Below the pieces are notes generated by a model. It had not been told where the DNA came from, ran no database searches, and saw only the letters and a list, made by a program, of their open reading frames with translations. From positions 1-64,000 of the forward strand of contig JAGAIR010000008.1 in NCBI GenBank assembly GCA_017626435.1: 64,000 nucleotides of DNA, read 5' to 3'. Position numbers and translations under genes: made by a program. The stretch comes from Lachnospiraceae bacterium (GTDB lineage: Bacteria > Bacillota_A > Clostridia > Lachnospirales > Lachnospiraceae). Shown here one piece after another: positions 1 through 7,946 of this stretch. Every line of letters starts with the position of its first letter. The first letter of the stretch is position 1.

Positions 1-545
1 CGTTACAAAATATACCTTTACATCGTTTTCAGTATTTGCCATACCTATTCCTCCAATACTTATTAAGTAGCAATCATAAGGCTTGATAATAGTGCGAAGG
101 ACAACGGGGACGGGATTACTGCGGTACTCATCGGGTGTTATCACGAAAATGCATTCCCGAGATCTCTCTGAATTTACGGGAAATATAAAATTCAGAATAG
201 TTCAGCTTTCGAGCAAGGCAGGAAAGCGTTACTGCTTCATCATCTCGCTTTTTGATTGCCTTATGATAATTATACAGGATAAAAAACTCTCGTCCCAACG
301 CCTTTGTTGCAAGACCATACACATCGTTGCTTTCTGTGAAGGTGTGGAAAATATCGACATTACTGAGATTCCAATCCGTACTGTTCCCAACAAAGCGGAA
401 AGCTGTACCGCTTGCAGCCATGATAAGGGTGTAGTCAATATCCTCACCGGGATATGCAGCCGCAGATTTCAGGCAGATTGGATAAGGGGTAAGTCCGCCG
501 TATTTTCCCCAACCTGCTTTCGGTACACCATATAAAATGGTGCTG
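1..545 (-). pseudogene. AraC-family regulator with effector domain, decayed and cut by window edge
   Basis: Reading the minus strand from about 545 gives a BtrH-like stretch (VPKAGWGKYGGLTPYPICLK, then MAASGTAFRF) joined to an AraC-type helix-turn-helix start (LARKLNYSEFYISRKFREI, about 160-210). After GMHFRD the frame breaks. In another frame the sequence resumes as TPDEYRSNPVPVVLRTIIKP and then GIGMANTENDVKVYFVT, which runs off the left edge. That order (HTH, then a GyrI-like effector domain) fits a known Lachnospiraceae regulator family, recalled rather than searched. About 50 codons of the HTH region are missing at the shift, so the gene should be inactive. A good GGAGG sits upstream of ATG at 42-40, so the effector part could still be translated by itself. 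Family assignment fairly sure, exact limits not. Confidence 0.6.
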
Positions 546-547
546 TC

Positions 548-919
548 ATTATTACGGTAAATATCCTTACTTATACAGCTGTAAAGCTGAGCGGTTTTCC
601 TGAAAAGTTAAGCGAGTATTTAGAAGTTGATAGCCATAGCATACATTTTTTTATCATTGGCGAACATGGCGACAGCGAAATCGCCGCATGGAGCAGTACG
701 AATGTATCCGGTATTCCATTAAATAAATTTTGCGAAATGAGGGGGCACTTTAACCATGAGAAAGCAATGTGGCAGATTGCGGAAGATGTAAAAAACAGCG
801 CCTATGATAGTATCTCCAAAAAGCAGGCTGCCTATTATGGCATTGCCATGTCGGTAAGGCGAATCTGCGAATGGATTGTAAGGAATGAAAAGTCGATACT
901 GTTGTGGTATATGTTGTAA
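548..919 (+). pseudogene. ldh: L-lactate dehydrogenase fragment
   Basis: The open frame from about 548 reads ILTYTAVKLSGFPE, then KLSEYLEVDSHS, then FIIGEHGDSEIAAWSSTNV, NVSGIPLNKFCEMRGHFNHE and VRRICEWIVRNEKSIL. These are consecutive blocks of NAD-dependent L-lactate dehydrogenase. The catalytic-histidine motif GEHGDSE is kept. The block between SGFPE and KLSEYLE, which normally carries the GSGT-LD-R substrate-binding segment, is gone. The whole N-terminal Rossmann part is absent, and the protein stops after SILLWYML instead of continuing about 45 residues. It abuts the antiparallel AraC remnant at about 546. It is therefore a dead fragment created by several deletions. Identification is strong; function is not expected. 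Confidence 0.7.
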
Positions 920-969
920 TCTGCATATATAATATTCATCTTATCTGTCCTCTTTCCTTAAATTTTTTG

Positions 970-1019
970 AAAGCATTTCAATCAATTTATCATATCCTAT
1001 TTATTTTGTGTTATAATGT
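970..1019 (+). repeat. 50-bp imperfect direct repeat, copy A, with promoter-like end
   Basis: This 50-bp segment matches 9765-9814 at 44 of 50 positions by eye. It ends in an extended -10 motif (TGTTATAAT, TATAAT at 1012-1017). The similarity resumes more weakly downstream (TTATGTGATTTT and TTAGG-TT-GT-ATG blocks). Copy A carries an extra hairpin insert of about 35 bp (1023-1056) absent from copy B. It may be a shared promoter region or a recombination repeat. Confidence 0.55.
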
Positions 1020-1022
1020 ATG

Positions 1023-1056
1023 ACAATAGAATTTTTGTTTTATAAAATTCTATTGT
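1023..1056. repeat. 13-bp perfect inverted repeat (hairpin)
   Basis: ACAATAGAATTTT at 1023-1035 is the exact reverse complement of AAAATTCTATTGT at 1044-1056, with an 8-nt loop. It starts six bases after the TATAAT of repeat copy A and is missing from copy B, so it looks like a small insert. It could be an operator or an RNA hairpin at a transcript start. Confidence 0.5.
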
Positions 1057-1083
1057 ATGTTATGTGATTTTGTTTCTCTCATT

Positions 1084-1150
1084 TTTTCCCTTATTAGGAT
1101 TCGTAATGCCCTATGGGAAGATATAACACAAGGGAAAACATAAGGGAAAA
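1084..1150. repeat. 67-bp element with 11-bp terminal inverted repeats
   Basis: TTTTCCCTTAT (1084-1094) is perfectly inverted at 1140-1150. A related, more degenerate stretch with TTCGTAAT and CAAGGGAAAA blocks lies at about 2407-2485, and weaker similarity exists at about 9835-9905. The rest of the gene-free stretch 920-1390 shows no complete gene. It has only short broken reading frames, one of them hydrophobic (1261-1335). Confidence 0.4.
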
Positions 1151-1260
1151 CTCACTTGCGATAAACTTAGTGTTTTCAAGGGTTAGCGGAGATTTTGAAT
1201 TAATAAAAATATATCAAATTGCACGAGAATGAGTTGGCAGAAAAAAATATAAAAAGATTG

Positions 1261-1335
1261 ATGGGTATAGGTATTGCCATGACGAATATTTTCTTACCTG
1301 TAGGTATAATAGGGATTGTTATTCAATTCATTTAA
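1261..1335 (+). pseudogene. Hydrophobic 24-residue fragment, unrecognised
   Basis: ATG at 1261 opens a 24-residue frame (MGIGIAMTNIFLPVGIIGIV and four more residues) that is almost entirely hydrophobic. The frame is open upstream (ENELAEKNIKRL) but lacks a start there, which suggests the tail of a lost membrane protein rather than a designed peptide. No ribosome site is visible. Family unknown. Confidence 0.2.
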
Positions 1336-1393
1336 ATGAACAACTTCCAGTTTGTAGAGTTGAAAAATCGATGGTTGTGAGGAGGAAGAAGTG

Positions 1394-2230
1394 ATGAAAA
1401 AGGAGATAGAAGTTGAATTTGATAATTTAGAATGGTTGTATTCACAAAATTGGGAATATTTTGATTATGGAAACTGTAAGCGCCATTTACAAGTTATTAT
1501 GCCGTACAGAAGACAAGGGCTTGAAAAGAAATATCCTATTATCTTTTATGTTCCGGGAGCATCATGGCACAAACAGGAAATGTATAATGATATTCCGAAG
1601 CTTACAGAGTTGGCGAAGAAAGGATTTGCTATTGTATCAATTCAGGTTCGTGAATCGGATATTGCAATTTTTCCGGCACAAATAGAAGATATCAAAAATG
1701 CAATGGAATGTATTGTAAGGAAGATAGCAGAATTTAATCTGCCATTTAATATGAATGAGGCATATCTTATGGGACATTCTTCAGGTGGTCATTTAGCTAT
1801 GATGGCAGTGTTACATAACGCTTGCGGTATGATTGAAATGCCGAAGGTAAAAGGTGTTATTTTAGAGAGTGCATCATCTGATATTTTGATCTGTTCTAGT
1901 GAGCCTCTGCCACCTTGGATGTCTGTTCGACCATCGACAGTTCTTCTGGGTGTGGACAGCATTGAAGGCAATGAAGAAATTGCATATAAGGCATCCTGTG
2001 TGTCTTTGGTTAGTAAAGATATAATATTGCCACCTGTATTGATGTTTCATTGTGCAAATGATCCTGTCGTTTCCGTTGAAAATAGCAGAACCCTATATCA
2101 AAAATTGGAAGAGGAAAATCACAGTGTGGATTATTATGAAATAACGGATTTTGAAGAACATGGGGGTAACATATATTTTTCAGAATCTGTTTTATCAATT
2201 ATTCAAGAATTTATAAAGAATACCATATAG
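1394..2230 (+). CDS. Alpha/beta hydrolase
   Basis: A 278-aa cytoplasmic protein of the BD-FAE/HSL-like esterase group. The nucleophile elbow GHSSGG lies near residue 129. An oxyanion-region loop YVPGASWHKQ follows the first strands, an aspartate sits in HCANDPVVS (about 230) and a histidine in EEHGG (about 260), so the full Ser-Asp-His triad is visible. There is no signal peptide. ATG 1394 lies 8 nt after GGAGG (1381-1385); a GTG one codon earlier is also possible. Neighbours are decayed sequence and a DUF1848 gene, which say nothing of the substrate. It is probably an esterase or peptidase acting on small carboxyl esters (inference). The family call is firm; the substrate is unknown. Confidence 0.85.
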   Translation: MKKEIEVEFDNLEWLYSQNWEYFDYGNCKRHLQVIMPYRRQGLEKKYPIIFYVPGASWHKQEMYNDIPKLTELAKKGFAIVSIQVRESDIAIFPAQIEDIKNAMECIVRKIAEFNLPFNMNEAYLMGHSSGGHLAMMAVLHNACGMIEMPKVKGVILESASSDILICSSEPLPPWMSVRPSTVLLGVDSIEGNEEIAYKASCVSLVSKDIILPPVLMFHCANDPVVSVENSRTLYQKLEEENHSVDYYEITDFEEHGGNIYFSESVLSIIQEFIKNTI

Positions 2231-2233
2231 GAT

Positions 2234-2377
2234 GTGGGACTAAAGATAACAGGAAAATTTAGGCAAATTGGAATAGAAGAAGTATCGTTTTATAAAGATT
2301 CAGAAGGAAAAGATATTATTTTCGATGGTGGTATTTTTAAGTTGAATATGACTAGAGATATTAACGACAGAGCATGA
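2234..2377 (+). pseudogene. Short unrecognised frame after the hydrolase
   Basis: Just after the hydrolase stop an open frame reads VGLKITGKFRQIGIEEVSFY and continues to GIFKLNMTRDINDRA. It could start at GTG 2234 (47 aa) but has no clear ribosome site. The composition looks protein-like, so it may be a C-terminal scrap of a lost gene. I do not recognise a family. Confidence 0.2.
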
Positions 2378-2553
2378 ATTAAATGTGTTGATGCAGAAAT
2401 GGTTTTCCTTTTTTCCTTATGCGGGTTCGTAATACAAGGGAAAAGGGATTTATACCAAGGAAAGTGTAAGAGAAAATTCAATTGGACGAACATTACCTTT
2501 CAGTGATACCAACGATTTGGGGTTCTGGATATTGTAAAGGAAGTGGAGGATAA

Positions 2554-3495
2554 ATGATTATACAGACAGGAATGAGAACGGATATTCCGGCATTTTTCTC
2601 CGAATGGTTTCTCAATAGAATAAAGGAAGGATTTGTGCTTGTTCGCAATCCATATCATCCAAGCCAGGTGACAAGGTATAGTTTGTCTTCGGATGTGGTA
2701 GACCTTATTGTTTTCTGTTCTAAAAATCCTGCTCCAATGTTGCCACATATGAGTGCATTAAAACCATATGGACAGTATTGGTTTGTGACAATAACTCCTT
2801 ATGGAAAAGAGATAGAACCAAATGTGCCGGATAAAGAAAAGGGGATAGAGGATTTCAAAAGATTATCTGACTTGGTTGGTGCAGACAGCATGGGCTGGAG
2901 ATATGATCCGATTTTTGTTGATGATAAACATTCGGTAGAATGGCATATATCCGAATTTGAAAAAATGGCAGTTTCGCTATCTGGCTATACGAAATCTTGT
3001 GTTATTAGTTTCATTGATCTTTATAAAAAAGTAGAACGGAATTTCCCTTCAGTAAAAGAGGTTTCGCAGAATGATAGAATTACGATGGGAAGAGAATTTA
3101 TCAAGATAGCAAAGCAGTATGGTATGACGATCAGGCCATGCGCAGAAGGAAATGATTTGGCTCCATATGGTGCAGATTGCTCCGGCTGTATGACCGTGAA
3201 TATTTTTGAAACAGCACTTCATGCACATCTGGATGTACCTAAGAGAAAGAATAATCAGCGAAATGGGCAATGTGCCTGTTTGCTTGGAGTGGATATTGGA
3301 ACTTATGATACATGTGGTCATCTGTGTAAGTACTGTTATGCGAATACAAGTGCAGCCCTTGTAAAAGAAAATATCAGGAAACATGACCCGTCATCACCGT
3401 TCTTGATTGGGAGTAATATGCCGGGAGATGTGATCCATGAAGCACAACAGAAAAGTTGGATTGATGGGCAGATCTGTTTTGATTTTATTGAATAG
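2554..3495 (+). CDS. DUF1848 family protein
   Basis: A 313-aa protein beginning MIIQTGMRTDIPAFFSEWF, the signature start of DUF1848. Later blocks are VRNPYHPSQVTRYSL, CSKNPAPMLP, RYDPIFVDD and a cysteine-rich end: CAEGNDLAPYGADCSGC (about 200), then CACLLGVDIGTYDTCGHLCKY (about 250). The latter contains C-G-H-L-C-K-Y-C, a CxxxCxxC spacing like that of radical SAM iron-sulfur sites but placed near the C terminus. The family is widespread in anaerobes and has no established function that I know; a metal or Fe-S protein is an inference from the cysteines. GGAGG sits about 6 nt before the ATG. A terminator follows at 3521. A broken relative lies at 40684. Confidence 0.85.
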   Translation: MIIQTGMRTDIPAFFSEWFLNRIKEGFVLVRNPYHPSQVTRYSLSSDVVDLIVFCSKNPAPMLPHMSALKPYGQYWFVTITPYGKEIEPNVPDKEKGIEDFKRLSDLVGADSMGWRYDPIFVDDKHSVEWHISEFEKMAVSLSGYTKSCVISFIDLYKKVERNFPSVKEVSQNDRITMGREFIKIAKQYGMTIRPCAEGNDLAPYGADCSGCMTVNIFETALHAHLDVPKRKNNQRNGQCACLLGVDIGTYDTCGHLCKYCYANTSAALVKENIRKHDPSSPFLIGSNMPGDVIHEAQQKSWIDGQICFDFIE

Positions 3496-3520
3496 ATTAA
3501 GATAGATTATCCGTATAAAG

Positions 3521-3551
3521 GGGAGATTGATGTAACGCAATCTCCCTTTTT
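3521..3551 (+). terminator. Rho-independent terminator after DUF1848 gene
   Basis: GGGAGATTG (3521-3529) pairs perfectly with CAATCTCCC (3538-3546) across an 8-nt loop and is followed by five T. It ends the DUF1848 transcript just before the insertion sequence. Confidence 0.85.
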
Positions 3552-3574
3552 CGGTTTGCGCGCCATGGGCACGC

Positions 3575-5162
3575 CAGACTGTCTAACGATTATGATATAT
3601 GTTATAATAAAAATACAATATTGGGTATTGGAGGTGCTTTGCTATGGCATTTATCGTAGGGACAGATAGAAATCAAATAAGAATGATAACAACATCTTTG
3701 AATGATTTGATTGATAGAGATAATTCAGTTCGTGTTATAGATGCATATGTCGAGTCACTTGATTTGCAGGACTTAGGTTTTACTGAGTATAGCGGCTCAA
3801 ACAGAGGGCAATCTCCATACCGACGTTCTGATTTGTTAAAACTTCATATTTATGGCTATCTTAACAAAATCAGATCAAGCAGAGCTTTAGAAGCGGAAGC
3901 CAAACGAAATATAGAACTTATGTGGCTCATTAACTCAATTACACCGGACCATGGAACCATTGCCAGTTTTGTGCAGAAAAATAAAGAGGCGTTTCACAAT
4001 ACGTTACGAAATTTAACTTTAGTTCTTAAAGGGTGGGGCTTAATTGATGGAAAACTTGTTGCTATAGACGGTACAAAGATTAGAGCACAAAATAGTAAGC
4101 ACAACTGCATTACGCAAAGCGGATTAGATAAAAAAATAGAGTATGCCGAGGCACAGATCAATGCATATCTTATGGCAATGGAAAAGGAAGATACATCCAA
4201 TGTTGAGATAAAGGAAAAGCTGCAAAAATATCATGATTTAAAAGAACAGTATCTTAGCCAAAAACAAGAATTAAAAAATGAGGGGTTAGAACAAAAAAGT
4301 CTAACTGATACGGATTCACGCCGAATGAAAAATAATGGTTCTCTAGATATCTGTTACAATGTACAGTCAGTTGTAGATGCTCAAAACCATTTCGTTATTG
4401 ATATTTCAACTACAAATGATATAAATGACCAAAATCAACTTTACGTTATGGCAAAAGATGCGACCAATTTACTAAACATCGAAAATTCTACAGTAATAGC
4501 AGATACAGGGTATTATAATGGAACAGAAATTAAAAATTGCATCGATGATGGGATGAAAGTATATATAAAAAAGGCAAAAGCTAATAACAGCACCAAGGAC
4601 AATGAGTTTCGTAAAGAGAAGTTTTTATATAACAAGGAACAAGATATATACATTTGTCCGGCAGGTAATAAGTTATCTTTTTTTGAAAACACTTCCAAGA
4701 ATAGAATAAAATATAGAAGATATAAATGTTTAGACTGTAATTCCTGTAAGTACAAAAACGCATGTACATCCTCCGCAAGCGGTCGTACTATACAACGTTG
4801 GGAACACGAGGATGTCTTAGAATCTGTTTGTCAAGATACTTTGGAAAATAACGATATATACAAGCAACGCAGATGTATTGTTGAACATCCATTTGGTACA
4901 GTCAAAAGGGCTTTAGGATATAGTTTCTTTTTACGTCGCCAAATAGACAATGTTGATGCAGAAGCTTCTTCTATGTTTATCGCTTACAACTTCAAGCGAT
5001 TATTAAGCATGTTTTCAACACAGGAATTAATAAAGAAATTTGAATAATTTCTAAATATAATAATAGAGTTTATTCAATATTATATAAAAATTTGAAAACA
5101 ACATGATTAATGACAGAAACACCGTACAGTCAAACCGCAAAATATAATCGTTAGACAGTCTG
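3575..5162 (+). mobile_element. IS1182-family insertion sequence, complete
   Basis: A 19-bp perfect terminal inverted repeat, CAGACTGTCTAACGATTAT at 3575-3593 and its complement at 5144-5162, bounds a 1588-bp element holding one intact transposase gene. ACGC is found directly outside both ends (3571-3574 and 5163-5166) and may be a 4-bp target duplication. The right flank resembles the 3' end of a group II intron. With an intact transposase and perfect ends the element may still be mobile. Confidence 0.85.
3644..5047 (+). CDS. IS1182 family transposase
   Basis: A 467-aa DDE transposase. The N-terminal DUF772-type region (DNSVRVIDAYVESLDLQDLG) is followed by a helix-rich DNA-binding part with SPYRRSDLLKLHIYGYLN. 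The catalytic core shows VAIDGTKIRAQNSK (first Asp, about 142), VIADTGYYNG (second Asp, about 290) and the C-terminal KQRRCIVEHPFGTVKRALGY with the Glu (about 425). A cysteine cluster CLDCNSCKYKNAC (about 365) fits the zinc-ribbon region of this family. The start ATG 3644 is preceded by GGAGG at 3632. The gene is unbroken between perfect inverted repeats. It is more AT-rich than genes to its right, as expected for a mobile gene. Confidence 0.92.
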   Translation: MAFIVGTDRNQIRMITTSLNDLIDRDNSVRVIDAYVESLDLQDLGFTEYSGSNRGQSPYRRSDLLKLHIYGYLNKIRSSRALEAEAKRNIELMWLINSITPDHGTIASFVQKNKEAFHNTLRNLTLVLKGWGLIDGKLVAIDGTKIRAQNSKHNCITQSGLDKKIEYAEAQINAYLMAMEKEDTSNVEIKEKLQKYHDLKEQYLSQKQELKNEGLEQKSLTDTDSRRMKNNGSLDICYNVQSVVDAQNHFVIDISTTNDINDQNQLYVMAKDATNLLNIENSTVIADTGYYNGTEIKNCIDDGMKVYIKKAKANNSTKDNEFRKEKFLYNKEQDIYICPAGNKLSFFENTSKNRIKYRRYKCLDCNSCKYKNACTSSASGRTIQRWEHEDVLESVCQDTLENNDIYKQRRCIVEHPFGTVKRALGYSFFLRRQIDNVDAEASSMFIAYNFKRLLSMFSTQELIKKFE

Positions 5163-5220
5163 ACGCACGGTGGTGTGAGAGGTCGAGATTTCTCGTTTAG
5201 AGAAATCTCTCCTACTTGAT
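5163..5220 (+). other. Probable group II intron 3' end (domains V/VI remnant)
   Basis: Immediately right of the IS the sequence GCACGGTGGTGTGAGAGGTC, followed by a strong hairpin GAGATTTCTC/GAGAAATCTC (5185-5209) and CCTACTTGAT, matches the layout I remember for the end of bacterial group II introns. That layout is the domain V 3' strand, then a domain VI stem with a bulged A near the splice site. The 5' half of domain V and the intron body are absent. Hence it is a remnant or a chance likeness. In the rest of 5221-5337 I see nothing. Confidence 0.4.
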
Positions 5221-5337
5221 TGACACGTCATCCTATCGAACATTAAGCCCTATATATTCTACAAAACCTAATAAAGATAATGATTTCCCCAATTGCTTAG
5301 AATGCAGTAGAAATTATATAAGATTTTTTTAAAAATA

Positions 5338-5366
5338 TTGACAAATTCTTCAATGGGGCATATGAT
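5338..5366 (+). promoter_or_regulatory. Promoter of tetR-type regulator
   Basis: TTGACA (5338-5343), a 17-bp spacer and TATGAT (5361-5366), about 40 bp before the regulator start. The spacing and boxes are near consensus for the main sigma factor. Confidence 0.75.
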
Positions 5367-5392
5367 ATAACAGTGTTATATAACATCGTTAT
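5366..5392. promoter_or_regulatory. Palindromic operator candidates before the TetR regulator
   Basis: TATAACAGTGTTATA (5366-5380) and ATAACATCGTTAT (5380-5392) are two touching palindromes that overlap the -10 box and the transcription start. Such sites are typical of autorepression by TetR-family proteins. The assignment to this regulator is an inference from position. Confidence 0.55.
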
Positions 5393-5408
5393 GACAGGAG
5401 AAACAGAA

Positions 5409-6029
5409 ATGAGTGAAATAGAGCAGGCAACAACCTTAAACTTAATCCATACAGCAGCCATGCAGGAATTTCTTGAAAAAGGCTTTCAATCTGCTTCCTT
5501 ACGAAATATTGTCAAATCAGCGGGTGTTACGACAGGCGCATTTTATGGCTATTACAACAGCAAAGAGGATTTATTTGAAGCATTAGTTGGTGAGCAATAC
5601 GGATACTTTATGGATTGTTTCTGCAAGGCACAACAGGAGTTTGCAGATATGCCGCCGGAAGAACAGCCCGATAATCTTAGCACTATTTCCGGTGAGTGTA
5701 TGCACGATATGCTTTTATATGCCTATGGACATTTGAACGAATTTAAGCTCATTCTCTGCCGGTCAGAGGGAACACGTTTTTCAAAACTGATTGATGAAAT
5801 GGTAGAAATAGAAACCAAAGGAACACATGACTATTTGGAGGTGCTAGAAAAGTTAGGCAGACCATCACCCCCTATTGATGAACGGTTAGAGCATATATTG
5901 ATTACAGGAATGTTTAATACATTTTTTGAATTGATTATACATGAAATGCCACTTGCAGAAGCGGAGTACTATTTAAAGGAAATGAGAGCTTTTTACACTG
6001 CCGGGTGGATGAAAATTATGGGGCAATAA
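5409..6029 (+). CDS. TetR/AcrR family transcriptional regulator
   Basis: A 206-aa repressor-type protein. The N-terminal HTH (about 10-55) reads QEFLEKGFQSASLRNIVKSA then VTTGAFYGYYNSKEDLFEAL, the classic TetR pattern. The remaining helical domain is the ligand-binding and dimer region and is not conserved. ATG 5409 is chosen because AGGAG (5396-5400) lies 8 nt before it; an earlier in-frame start at 5373 would overlap the operator. It precedes two ABC exporter genes in the same direction, so it very likely controls their expression, with an unknown inducer. Palindromes lie in front of both this gene and the exporter operon. Confidence 0.9.
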   Translation: MSEIEQATTLNLIHTAAMQEFLEKGFQSASLRNIVKSAGVTTGAFYGYYNSKEDLFEALVGEQYGYFMDCFCKAQQEFADMPPEEQPDNLSTISGECMHDMLLYAYGHLNEFKLILCRSEGTRFSKLIDEMVEIETKGTHDYLEVLEKLGRPSPPIDERLEHILITGMFNTFFELIIHEMPLAEAEYYLKEMRAFYTAGWMKIMGQ

Positions 6030-6061
6030 TCAAGGGCGATCTGCCCTATAATTTTTACACG

Positions 6062-6083
6062 ATAGTTAGTTAAAACTAACTAT
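6062..6083. promoter_or_regulatory. Perfect 22-bp palindrome before ABC exporter operon
   Basis: ATAGTTAGTT-AA-AACTAACTAT is perfectly symmetrical, and a further half-site ACTAACTA follows at 6094. It lies between the regulator and the first exporter gene, so it is a likely operator. It differs in sequence from the palindromes at 5366, so either a second regulator or a different site type is involved. The surrounding -35/-10 boxes are not clear. Confidence 0.55.
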
Positions 6084-6170
6084 TAAATGGCATGACTAAC
6101 TACAAAGAGGATATTCGAGGGTGGCTATTCTGTCCTCATATCATAAAAATATGTTTAAGGAGGTTTTTTA

Positions 6171-7946
6171 ATGAAAAAACAGTCTAATTTATCAAGATTG
6201 ATGGAATATGCCGGAGGGCATAAGATATTAACCTATCTTTCTTGGGTACTGTCCGTAATGAGTGCGTTGCTTTCTCTTGTGCCTTTTTGGTACATATGGC
6301 GTATCATTCACGACATACTGGAAGTTTCCCCTGATTATTCACAGGCGGGGAATGTTACACGTTATGGCTGGTCTGCCGTATTGTTCGCGGTTATATCTAT
6401 TGTCGTTTATATAGCTGCCTTGATGTGCTCACACATAAGTGCGTTCCGGGTTGCCTCTAATATCCGAAAAGAGCTTATGCGGCATATTACAGCATTACCG
6501 CTTGGTGTAACAGAAAAATATGGAAGCGGAAAACTGCGAAGAATAGTAAATACTTCCAGCACCGCTACAGAAACTTATCTTGCACACAGACTGCCAGATA
6601 AAGCGGGAGCAATTGCTACACCGATAGGACTGCTCTTTTTGCTGCTTGTGTTTGATTGGCGGTTAGGTCTGTTAAGCCTTGTTCCTGTCGTACTTGGTTT
6701 TTTTATAATGATGAAAATGACTGGGGAAAACATGGAACAGAAAATGAAAGAATATCAAAACTCACTTGCAGATATGTCAAATGAAGCTGTTGAATATGTG
6801 AGGGGTGTACCCGTAGTAAAAACATTTGGACAAACGATATTTTCTTTCAAACGCTTCAAAGCTGCGATTGATAATTATGAAAAATGGGTGATTGCCTACA
6901 CAAAGGCGTTACGACTGCCTATGATGTTTTATACAACTGCAATCAATGGAGTGTTCGCATTTCTGATTGCCGGAGGTATTTTCTTTACAAGGGGCGGCGT
7001 GACAAATGAATTGCTGTTAAATCTGATCTTCTACATTGTGATTACACCGGTTATTGGAACAACATTGAATAAAATCATGTTTATGAGCGAGGACGCAATG
7101 CTTGTAAATGATGCGATCAACAGGATTGATGAAGTGTTGAACGAAAAACCGCTATCTGATAGCCGGGTGAATAATGTGCCGTCTGATCATGCTATTACGT
7201 TAGAACATGTTAGTTACAGCTACGACGGAGAGAAAAATGCACTCAATGATGTATCATTATCAATTAAATCGGGAGAGACAATTGCATTAGTAGGCGCGTC
7301 GGGTGGTGGCAAGACGACCCTTGCGAATATTGTGACAAGATTCTTTGATCCGCAAAAAGGGCGCATATTGATAGGAAATATCGACATACGCGAAATCCCA
7401 AAAGAAACGCTGATGAATAAAGTGTCTTTTGTATTTCAGAACAGCCGCCTGATTAAAGCATCTATATTGGAAAATGTGCGGATGGCAAAGCCAGGGGCGA
7501 CACGCAAGGAAGTCACCCATGCGTTAAAGATGGCACAGTGTTTGGATATTATTGATAAGTTACCGAGTGGCATAGATACGGTTATCGGTACAAACGGCGT
7601 GTATTTGTCCGGCGGCGAGCAGCAACGGATAGCAATTGCCCGCGCTATTTTGAAAAATGCACCTATTCTGATTCTGGATGAAGCAACCGCATTTGCTGAT
7701 CCGGATAATGAGGTGCGTATGGGAAAGGCGTTATCTGCTCTTTCAAAGGGAAAAACGGTTATTATGATTGCACATAGGCTATCCTCAATTACAGGCGCGG
7801 ATTGCATTTATGTACTGCAAGATGGTGAAATTGCCGAAAGTGGCACACATAGCAAACTGATAGAGAAAAACGGCATATTCACGCGTATGTGGAAAAACTA
7901 TTCCGAAGCAGCAGAATGGAAAATTGCAAAGGAGGTAAAAGCATGA
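6171..7946 (+). CDS. ABC transporter, fused permease/ATPase (half 1)
   Basis: A 591-aa half-transporter: six membrane segments in residues 15-310, then a nucleotide-binding domain (about 340-580). Walker A GASGGGKTT (about 375-383), Q-loop FVFQNSRL, signature YLSGGEQQRIAIARA, Walker B ILILDEATA with the catalytic Glu, and the H-loop IAHR are all present. It is an MsbA/multidrug-type exporter in the membrane. AAGGAGG lies 8 nt before ATG 6171. The stop overlaps the next start (ATGA), so the two halves are translationally coupled and probably form a heterodimer. The substrate is unknown; the TetR neighbour suggests an inducible drug or metabolite exporter. Family certain, cargo not. Confidence 0.93.
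   Translation: MKKQSNLSRLMEYAGGHKILTYLSWVLSVMSALLSLVPFWYIWRIIHDILEVSPDYSQAGNVTRYGWSAVLFAVISIVVYIAALMCSHISAFRVASNIRKELMRHITALPLGVTEKYGSGKLRRIVNTSSTATETYLAHRLPDKAGAIATPIGLLFLLLVFDWRLGLLSLVPVVLGFFIMMKMTGENMEQKMKEYQNSLADMSNEAVEYVRGVPVVKTFGQTIFSFKRFKAAIDNYEKWVIAYTKALRLPMMFYTTAINGVFAFLIAGGIFFTRGGVTNELLLNLIFYIVITPVIGTTLNKIMFMSEDAMLVNDAINRIDEVLNEKPLSDSRVNNVPSDHAITLEHVSYSYDGEKNALNDVSLSIKSGETIALVGASGGGKTTLANIVTRFFDPQKGRILIGNIDIREIPKETLMNKVSFVFQNSRLIKASILENVRMAKPGATRKEVTHALKMAQCLDIIDKLPSGIDTVIGTNGVYLSGGEQQRIAIARAILKNAPILILDEATAFADPDNEVRMGKALSALSKGKTVIMIAHRLSSITGADCIYVLQDGEIAESGTHSKLIEKNGIFTRMWKNYSEAAEWKIAKEVKA

Noticed and set aside
83..535. 150-aa plus-strand reading frame
   Set aside because: The opposite strand gives clear AraC/BtrH-type motifs over the same bases, so the plus frame is a shadow.
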